Assembly: GCF_014646095.1 (NCBI RefSeq) | Contig: NZ_BMMU01000022.1 | Location: forward strand, 1-64,000 | From: Streptomyces lacrimifluminis | GTDB taxonomy: Bacteria; Actinomycetota; Actinomycetes; Streptomycetales; Streptomycetaceae | DNA length: 64,000 bases | Direction of reading: 5' to 3' | Notes under the pieces: model-generated | Databases searched by the model: none | What the model was told of the DNA's origin: nothing | What the model saw: only the letters and a program-made list of their open reading frames with translations | Shown here: positions 58,441 to 64,000 of the stretch, one piece after another | Position numbering within the stretch: the stretch's first letter is position 1 | Layout: each line of letters opens with the position of its first letter | Translations under genes and position numbers: made by a program

Positions 58441-59400
58441 ATGCTGCTTCGACGAACATTGCGGATGATCATGGTCATCATTGTGGCCCTCGCGGCGGGG
58501 GTGCAAGGTGGGGCCGCGAGCGCGATACCCGCTCGGGAGAAGCAACCCCCTTCGTCCGGACGGCAGTTGCTCTACTACAACCACGCCTACGGGGTGTTCG
58601 ACCGGCAGACCGCCGACGCGATCGAGCATTCCGCGTACCTTCGGAAGTTCGCCGACTTCCAGGTCCGCACCACGACCGGGGCCAACGGCGAGACCTGGAC
58701 CGGCCGGTATCTGATGGGCCGCGAGACCTACCTCGAACTGTTCGGCATCGGTGACGCACCGGGTCAGGACGGCACCCTCGGCTGCACCGGGGTGGGCCTG
58801 TCGACCGAGCGGGCCGGCGATCTGGCCACCGTCGTCCAGCGGTTGCGGGCAGCAGGAGTCAGCGACCCGGTCCTGTTCCGCCAGACGCGGGACTTCGGCG
58901 ACGGCGTCCCGGTGCCGTGGTTCGACGCGGTCTCCCCCACCCTCCAGTACGACGCCTACGGCGCCTGGGCGATGGAGTACACGTCCGAGTACTTCGCCGA
59001 CCCGCGCAGCAACACCGAGCCGGCCGCCTCCCCCGGTGACGTCGGCCGGGAACGCTATCTGCCCGACCTCTACCGCCACCACCTGATGCGGGACGTCACC
59101 TCGGTCCGCCTCGCGGTCACCGCCCGCGACCTCGCCAGTACCGTGCCACTGCTGCGGGCCGGGCGCTTCTCCGTCCGGTCGCTGGCGGACGGCGGCATCG
59201 TCGCGAAGGGCGGCGGCACCACGATCCGCTACGACGTCGTCGCGCGCGAACACGCGAGGATGCGCCGGGTCGAGATGTCCCTCAACCGGCCCGTGCCCTA
59301 CCGGCACATGGAACGGCTCGGCCGTTCGACCCTCGTCGTCGGCCCGGGCGCCCACGCCGTGTGGACGTTCGACGACACCTACGGGACCGGACGACCGTAG
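58441..59400 (+). CDS. Secreted DUF5829 family protein
   Basis: A 319-residue preprotein starts at ATG 58441. The signal peptide is LLRRTLRMIMVIIVALAAGVQGGAASA. The mature protein has YYNHAYGVFDRQTADAIEHSAYLRKFADFQVRTT, then WTGRYLMGRETYLELFG, a central EYTSEYFADPR and a C-terminal FSVRSLADGGIVAKGGG. The order fits DUF5829 proteins, which resemble the glyoxalase/vicinal-oxygen-chelate type halves. I cannot assign a reaction. Strong hairpins follow the stop codon. Confidence 0.82.
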   Translation: MLLRRTLRMIMVIIVALAAGVQGGAASAIPAREKQPPSSGRQLLYYNHAYGVFDRQTADAIEHSAYLRKFADFQVRTTTGANGETWTGRYLMGRETYLELFGIGDAPGQDGTLGCTGVGLSTERAGDLATVVQRLRAAGVSDPVLFRQTRDFGDGVPVPWFDAVSPTLQYDAYGAWAMEYTSEYFADPRSNTEPAASPGDVGRERYLPDLYRHHLMRDVTSVRLAVTARDLASTVPLLRAGRFSVRSLADGGIVAKGGGTTIRYDVVAREHARMRRVEMSLNRPVPYRHMERLGRSTLVVGPGAHAVWTFDDTYGTGRP

Positions 59401-59403
59401 GTC

Positions 59404-59440
59404 TCTTCCCGACGGGATCCCAGGGGTCCCGTCGGGAAGA
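59404..59440 (+). terminator. Strong hairpin terminator of the DUF5829 gene
   Basis: TCTTCCCGACGGGA (59404-59417) pairs perfectly with TCCCGTCGGGAAGA (59427-59440), a 14-bp stem with a 9-base loop starting 3 bases after the stop codon. Confidence 0.85.
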
Positions 59441-59493
59441 TTCGCACCCCGGCCAGGCCCCGCTGCCCCCGTTGTCCCCGCCGCCCCCGCTCC

Positions 59494-59532
59494 CGCACGG
59501 CCGCGTAAGGATCTCCAGACCGCGGCCGTGCG
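59494..59532. repeat. Second inverted repeat before the iron-regulated operon
   Basis: CGCACGGCCGCG (59494-59505) and CGCGGCCGTGCG (59521-59532) are perfectly complementary with a 15-base loop. It could be a back-up terminator that shields the iron-controlled promoter from read-through. Confidence 0.65.
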
Positions 59533-59662
59533 GATCCTCGGAGTACGCTCCCCGCCCGCCGTCGTTCGTGTTGACCTCGCGAGGGCGGCAGTAAGACGGG
59601 TCCGCCCAGTACGTGCCCCTCCACGTCACCACCCCCGGTCGGTACCGCACAGGAGACAAAGT

Positions 59663-59681
59663 TAAGGTAAGCCTTGCCTTA
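59663..59681. promoter_or_regulatory. DmdR/IdeR-type iron box
   Basis: TAAGGTAAGCCTTGCCTTA is a 19-bp near-palindrome (one mismatch between 9-base arms) close to the actinobacterial iron box. It lies 63 bp before the preferred start of the siderophore-binding protein gene, within the promoter. The iron-loaded repressor DmdR1/IdeR is expected to bind there and shut the operon off when iron is sufficient. Confidence 0.85.
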
Positions 59682-59725
59682 GCAATGCCCGAGTGACCGA
59701 ACAGCAAATCAGCGGAGTGAACCCA

Positions 59726-60784
59726 GTGCGCACGTCGTCGAAGTGGCAGCCCCTCGTGGTCGCGATCCTCGCCGGAGGGCTGCTGACCAGCTGCTCCTCG
59801 GCCTCCGACAACGATGCCAAGGCGGCCGGCGCCGAAGCCCGCAACCCCGTCATCGGGGCCTCCGCAGGCACCGCCGACGGGCCCTCCGCAGCCCCCTCCG
59901 CCCTCGCCTCCGGCATGGGCTCCGACGTAGACACGGACGGCACCTTCCCTCGTACGGTCACGCACTTCAAGGGCTCCACCACCCTCAAGGCCGCGCCCAC
60001 CCGGGTCGCCGTCCTCAGCACCGGGCAGCTCGACGACCTGCTCTCCCTCGGGCTCGTCCCCGCGGCCACCACCCGCGCCGGCAACGCCGGGATCGTCCCC
60101 GACTACCTCGCCGACGCCTTCCCGCAGGACAAGGCGAAGCTCGCCGCGATGACCGACGCGGGAACCCGCCAGGCGCCGAACCTCGAAACCCTCGCCGCCG
60201 TAAAGCCCGATCTCATCCTCGCCAACGACTCCCTCGGCGACCTCTATCCCAAGCTCTCCAAGATCGCCCCGACCGTCGTCACCGCCGGCAACGGCATCAA
60301 CTGGAAGCGCGATCTGCTGCTCGTCGGGGAGGCGGTCGGCAAGGGACAGCAGGCCCGGAAGATGGTCGAGGACATCGCCGCCGACGCGGCGGAAGAAGGC
60401 AGCGGACTCGGCGCCACCACCGTCTCCATGGTCCGCTTCACCCCCGACCGCACCCGTATGTTCGGCGTCTCCTCCTTCACCGGGTCCATCGCCGTGGACA
60501 TGGGGCTCGGGCGGCCCAAGTCCCAGCAGTTCAAGGCCATTTCGGAGGACATCGGGGCCGAGAGCATCGATGTCGCCGACGCCGACTGGATCTTCTACTC
60601 CGTGCAGGGCGACGCCGGCAAGACAGACGCCGAGAGTGTCGTCGCCGGGCCGCTGTGGAAGTCGATGAAGGCCGTCACCGCCGGGCACGCCGTCAAGGTC
60701 GACGACGACCCCTGGTACCTCAACGCCGGCCCGACCGCCGCCCGTCTCGTCGTACGGCAGCTCGCCGAGCGCCTCGGCAAGTGA
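59726..60784 (+). CDS. Iron-siderophore ABC transporter substrate-binding lipoprotein
   Basis: The preferred start is GTG 59726 (GGAG eight bases upstream; GTG 59693 also in frame), giving 352 residues. Signal peptide VRTSSKWQPLVVAILAGGLL ends in lipobox LTSC (Cys 23). The FepB/FhuD-like fold shows FPRTVTHFKGSTTLKAAPTRVAVLSTGQLDDLLSLG, ANLETLAAVKPDLIL-like PNLETLAAVKPDLILAND and AEDADW-like ADADWIFYSVQ. It captures ferric siderophores outside the membrane and passes them to the two permeases encoded downstream (4-base overlaps). Iron-box control is visible. Confidence 0.92.
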   Translation: MRTSSKWQPLVVAILAGGLLTSCSSASDNDAKAAGAEARNPVIGASAGTADGPSAAPSALASGMGSDVDTDGTFPRTVTHFKGSTTLKAAPTRVAVLSTGQLDDLLSLGLVPAATTRAGNAGIVPDYLADAFPQDKAKLAAMTDAGTRQAPNLETLAAVKPDLILANDSLGDLYPKLSKIAPTVVTAGNGINWKRDLLLVGEAVGKGQQARKMVEDIAADAAEEGSGLGATTVSMVRFTPDRTRMFGVSSFTGSIAVDMGLGRPKSQQFKAISEDIGAESIDVADADWIFYSVQGDAGKTDAESVVAGPLWKSMKAVTAGHAVKVDDDPWYLNAGPTAARLVVRQLAERLGK

Positions 60785-61812
60785 CCGCACGTACCGGACG
60801 TGCGGTACGTACCGCACGTGCAACGGCCACCGCCGTCCTCGTCCTCCTCCTCGCCCTCCTGGTTGTCGCCGGTGTCGCGCTGCTCAGCCTGGCCGTCGGT
60901 ACCCGTGCCGTGCCGCCGGGTGCCGTTCTCGACGCGTTGCTGAACGGCGGGAACACCCCGGACGCGCTGGTCGTACGTTCGCTGCGGGTGCCCCGGACCG
61001 AGATCGGGCTCACCGCCGGGGCCGCCCTCGGGCTCGCCGGGGCCGCGCTGCAGGCCGTCACCCGTAATCCGCTCGCCGACCCGGGCATCCTCGGGCTCAG
61101 TCAGGGCGCGGCGGCCGGTGTCGTGATCGCCATCGCGCTCGGGCTCGCCAACGGCTTCGGCGGGTACGTCTGGTACGCCTTCGCCGGGGCCGTCGCCGCC
61201 GCCTGTCTCGTGTACGCCATCGCCGCGCGCGGCCGAGGCGGCGCCTCGCCCGTGAAACTCGCACTGGCCGGTACCGCCCTGTCCGCGATGACCGCCGGGG
61301 CCACCACCGTCGTACTGACCTCCTCCTCCGCCACACTCGACCAGTTCCGCTTCTGGCAGGTGGGCGCGCTCAGCGGGCGGGACGCCGACACCGTGGGGCG
61401 CATGCTGCCGTTCCTGCTCTGCGGGGCGCTGCTCGTGCTGGGCTGCGCCCGTGGTCTCGACGCCCTCGCGCTCGGCGACGACACGGCCCGGGCGCTCGGG
61501 CACCGGGTGCATGCCGTGCGGGTGTCCGCGGCGCTCGGCGCCACCCTGCTGACGGCCGCCGCGGTCGCCGCCGCCGGGCCGATCGCGTTCATCGGCCTCG
61601 CCGTGCCCCACCTGGCCCGACGCCTCGTCTCGGGCGGCCATCGCCATGTCCTCCCGCTGTCCGCCCTGCTCGGTGCCGCGCTGCTGCTGGCCGCCGACGT
61701 GGCCGGACGGGTCGTACGGGCCCCGGCCGAGGTCCCCGCAGGCGTCATGACGGCGCTGGTGGGCGTGCCGGTGCTGGTGGTGCTCGTACGGCGGAAGGTG
61801 GCGAGCACGTGA
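60781..61812 (+). CDS. FecCD-family iron-siderophore permease 1
   Basis: The start is GTG 60781 in the GTGA overlap (343 residues). About nine to ten hydrophobic helices and the family marks LRVPRTEIGLTAGAALGLAGAALQAVTRNPLADPGILGLSQGAAAGVV, the EAA-like coupling loop region GHRVHAVRVSAALGATLLTAAAVAAAGPIAFIGLAVPHLARRL and ADVAGR are visible. It forms the heterodimeric channel with the next gene product. The N-terminus is basic and cytoplasmic. Confidence 0.94.
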   Translation: MTARTGRAVRTARATATAVLVLLLALLVVAGVALLSLAVGTRAVPPGAVLDALLNGGNTPDALVVRSLRVPRTEIGLTAGAALGLAGAALQAVTRNPLADPGILGLSQGAAAGVVIAIALGLANGFGGYVWYAFAGAVAAACLVYAIAARGRGGASPVKLALAGTALSAMTAGATTVVLTSSSATLDQFRFWQVGALSGRDADTVGRMLPFLLCGALLVLGCARGLDALALGDDTARALGHRVHAVRVSAALGATLLTAAAVAAAGPIAFIGLAVPHLARRLVSGGHRHVLPLSALLGAALLLAADVAGRVVRAPAEVPAGVMTALVGVPVLVVLVRRKVAST

Positions 61813-62900
61813 CCGGCACGCAGGTACGGCAGCCCGCCCGGGGCAGCTCCCTGCCATCCGGGGTCACCGTGCTGCGGACCCGGCCGCACCTCTCCCTCCT
61901 CCTGCACCGGCGGTCCGCCGCCGTCTCCGTCGGACTTCTCGCGCTGCTCGCCCTGGTGATGGGGGTGTCGGCGTGCGTCGGGCAGACGTTCGTCCCGCCC
62001 GGGGAGGTGTGGGCGACCGTGCGGAGCGGGGGCGGGGCGCACGACCTCGTCGTCAACGAGCTGCGGGTGCCGCGGATCGTGCTCGGGGCGCTCGTCGGGG
62101 CCGCCCTCGGGCTCGCCGGGTCGCTCGTGCAGAGCGTGACCCGCAATCCGCTGGCCAGCCCGGACGTCATCGGGGTCGGGCACGGGGCAGCCGCCGCGAC
62201 CGTGCTGGCGCTCACCACCGGGACGGTCGCCTCCCCAGGTGCCATGCCCGCCGTGTCCGTCGCGGGCGGGCTCGCTGCTGCCGCGCTGGTGTACGTGCTC
62301 GCCTGGCGCCGGGGGATGCAGGCGAGCCGGTTCGTGCTCACGGGGGTGGGGATCGGCGTCGCGCTCTCGGCGGTGGTGCAGCTCTACCTCGCCGACAGTG
62401 AGCTGGAGGCCGCCGAGCAGGTCAAGCTGTGGCTCACGGGGAGTCTCAACGGGCGGGGGTGGGAGCAGGCGGGGCCGCTGGGCGTCGTACTGCTGCTGTG
62501 TCTGCCCGCGCTGGTGTGGGCGAGCCGGGCGCTGCGACCGCTCGGGCTCGACGCCGACACCGCCGCCGCGCTCGGGGTACGGGTGCAGCGGACACAGCTC
62601 GGGCTGACCGTTCTCGGGGTCGTCCTCGCCGCCACCGCGACCGGCGCCGCCGGGCCGATCGGGTTCGTCGCGCTCACCGCGCCCCAGCTGGCCCGGCGCC
62701 TCACCCGCGCACCTCAACTACCGCTGCTGGGCTCGGCGTTGACGGGGGCGGTGGTGCTGGTCGGGGCGGATCTGGTGGCCCGTACGCTGCTGCCCCCACT
62801 GGAGATCCCAGTGGGGGCACTCACGGCGCTGGTGGGCGGCCCGTACCTGCTGTGGCTCCTGGCAGCCCCTGGAGGACAGGGGCGCAGCCCCGTCCTCTAG
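61809..62900 (+). CDS. FecCD-family iron-siderophore permease 2
   Basis: The start is GTG 61809 (4-base overlap, 363 residues). It has the same marks as permease 1: LRVPRIVLGALVGAALGLAGSLVQSVTRNPLASPDVIGVGHGAAAA, LTGSLNGRGWEQ and TGAAGPIGFVALTAPQLARRL. The last nine residues (GQGRSPVL and before) are encoded by the left part of a hairpin terminator, a usual Streptomyces way of ending an operon. No ATPase gene follows, so the importer must borrow an ATPase from elsewhere in the genome. Confidence 0.94.
   Translation: MTGTQVRQPARGSSLPSGVTVLRTRPHLSLLLHRRSAAVSVGLLALLALVMGVSACVGQTFVPPGEVWATVRSGGGAHDLVVNELRVPRIVLGALVGAALGLAGSLVQSVTRNPLASPDVIGVGHGAAAATVLALTTGTVASPGAMPAVSVAGGLAAAALVYVLAWRRGMQASRFVLTGVGIGVALSAVVQLYLADSELEAAEQVKLWLTGSLNGRGWEQAGPLGVVLLLCLPALVWASRALRPLGLDADTAAALGVRVQRTQLGLTVLGVVLAATATGAAGPIGFVALTAPQLARRLTRAPQLPLLGSALTGAVVLVGADLVARTLLPPLEIPVGALTALVGGPYLLWLLAAPGGQGRSPVL
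62872..62897. terminator. Hairpin terminator overlapping the permease stop region
   Basis: GAGGAC-A-GGGGC-GCA-GCCCC-GTCCTC pairs in 11 base pairs with one bulge and a 3-base loop. It ends just before the TAG at 62898. The following 62901-63025 holds a Streptomyces-type dispersed repeat (GGGGTCCCCCC and CTCGAGCGAAGCCGAGAG) and no gene. Confidence 0.7.
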
Positions 62901-63025
62901 GGGCGCTGGGCTGTGTCGATATACGGCTCCGCCGCGACGGGGGTCCCCCCGCTCGAGCGAAGCCGAGAGTGAGGGAGCGACAAGCCACGAAGCACCCGCA
63001 GCCGAGTACGCGCACCCCGACGGAG

Positions 63026-64000
63026 TCAGATCGTCGCAGTGTCGATCACGAAGCGGTAGCGGACGTCGCTCGCGAGGACCCGCTCGTACGCCTCGTTGAT
63101 CTCCGAGGCACTGATCAGCTCGATCTCGGAGCCCAGGCCGTGCTCGGCGCAGAAGTCCAGCATCTCCTGGGTCTCCTGGATGCCACCGATGCCGGAGCCG
63201 GCGAGGGTCTTGCGGCCGGCGATCACCGAGAAGAGGTTCAGCGCGACGGGCTCCTCGGGGGCGCCGACGTTCACGAACGCGCCGTCCGTCTTGAGGAGGG
63301 ACAGATAGCTGTCCAGGTTCAGCGGGGCCGAGACCGTCGACAGGATGATGTCGAAGGTGCCGCGCAGCTCCTTGAAGGTGGCCTCGTCGCTGGTCGCGTA
63401 GTAGTGGGCGGCGCCCAGCTTCAGGCCGTCCTCCTTCTTGCGGAGGGACTGCGAGAGGACGGTGACCTCGGCGCCTAGCGCGTTCGCGATCTTGACACCC
63501 ATGTGGCCGAGGCCGCCCATGCCGAGGATCGCGACCTTCTTGCCGGGGCCGGCGTTCCAGTGCTTCAGCGGGGAGTACGTGGTGATGCCGGCGCAGAGCA
63601 GCGGCGCGGCCACGTCGAGGGCCAGGCCGTCGGGGATGCGGACGGTGTAGCTCTCGTCCACGACGATCTTCTGGGAGTAGCCGCCGTACGTCGGCTCACC
63701 GTTCTTGTCGAGGGCGTTGTATGTGCCGACCATGCCCTTGAGGCAGTACTGCTCCAGGCCGGCCACGCAGTTCTCGCACTCGCGGCACGAGTCGACCATG
63801 CAGCCGACACCCACGTGGTCGCCGACCGCGAACTTGGTGACACCGGAACCGACCGCCTCGACGACACCGGCGATCTCGTGGCCCGGGACCATCGGGAAGA
63901 TGGCCTCGCCCCAGCCCTCGCGGGCCTGGTGGATGTCGGAGTGGCAGATACCGGCGAACTTGATGTCGATCAGGACGTCGAACTCGCGGACCTCGCGACG
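63026..64000 (-). CDS. Zinc-dependent alcohol dehydrogenase (NAD(P)-dependent, AdhA/YahK-like), partial
   Basis: The visible 324 codons continue beyond the right edge, where the start lies. The catalytic zinc ligands are in FAGICHSDIH (Cys) and MVPGHEIAGVV (His, Glu). The structural zinc cysteines are CRECENCVAGLEQYC. The Rossmann motif is VAILGMGGLGHMGVK. YSPLKHWNAGPG and GSGIGGIQETQEMLDFC mark the cinnamyl-alcohol/aldehyde reductase-like branch of medium-chain dehydrogenases. It would reduce aldehydes or oxidise alcohols in the cytoplasm. Substrate and exact cofactor are uncertain; the C-terminal end is complete at 63026. Confidence 0.9.
   Translation of the reverse strand, partial: RREVREFDVLIDIKFAGICHSDIHQAREGWGEAIFPMVPGHEIAGVVEAVGSGVTKFAVGDHVGVGCMVDSCRECENCVAGLEQYCLKGMVGTYNALDKNGEPTYGGYSQKIVVDESYTVRIPDGLALDVAAPLLCAGITTYSPLKHWNAGPGKKVAILGMGGLGHMGVKIANALGAEVTVLSQSLRKKEDGLKLGAAHYYATSDEATFKELRGTFDIILSTVSAPLNLDSYLSLLKTDGAFVNVGAPEEPVALNLFSVIAGRKTLAGSGIGGIQETQEMLDFCAEHGLGSEIELISASEINEAYERVLASDVRYRFVIDTATI

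Overview
The window is high-GC actinobacterial chromosome, almost certainly Streptomyces. Supporting signs are many GTG starts with 4-base GTGA/ATGA overlaps, a mycothiol S-conjugate amidase, an XRE/DUF397 regulator pair, GTP-type PEP carboxykinase, a DmdR/IdeR-type iron box and the dispersed GC-rich hairpin repeats usual between Streptomyces genes. Most of it (about 22-63 kb) looks like ordinary core chromosome. The first 22 kb is more accessory and carries several decayed genes.

Layout. 0-5 kb: the start of a type VII-like exported protein (cut by the left edge), a DUF6881 gene, two tandem lipoprotein paralogues with a secreted protein, and an XRE/DUF397 pair whose XRE gene seems frameshifted. 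4.7-13.5 kb: an ECF sigma factor with a membrane protein, a non-canonical Nramp-like transporter, an anti-sigma-type ATPase, a large STAND/LuxR regulator, a secreted M14 carboxypeptidase and an acidic protein. 13.5-19.3 kb: a D-amino-acid catabolic locus (IclR regulator, RidA, PLP deaminase, D-aminoacylase) with a gntP permease remnant and an IscB relic wedged between iclR and two operator-like palindromes. 19.4-22.2 kb: a trypsin-like protease, a broken gene and a membrane protein.

22-42 kb: an alanine-type aminotransferase; a tight four-gene operon of a substrate-binding-like protein, TelA, an SBP-VWA lipoprotein and a small membrane protein; pckA; a hemolysin III-type protein; a broken MFS exporter beside a TetR gene; a YyaL-type thioredoxin-domain protein; a STAND/TPR protein; mca; a DUF4307 gene; greA. 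42-64 kb: a DrrAB-type ABC exporter, threonine dehydratase, MarR, a minimal sigma-like gene with a tiny membrane partner, metB, an M48 protease flanked by two paralogues, msrA, an AI-2E-family permease, DUF4291, an MBL-fold enzyme, DUF3455 and DUF5829 proteins, an iron-box-controlled siderophore uptake operon without its ATPase, and an alcohol dehydrogenase cut by the right edge.

How genes fit together. The IclR/RidA/deaminase/deacylase set would free D-amino acids from N-acyl forms, deaminate them to keto acids and clear the reactive enamine. The TelA operon looks like an envelope-stress or metal-sensing complex. The most notable structures are the internally deleted IscB with an upstream structured-RNA candidate, the two 13-bp palindromes centred 21 bp apart, the TelA-SBP-VWA operon and a roughly 180-bp palindromic intergenic element with a second partial copy that forms the tail of the TetR gene.
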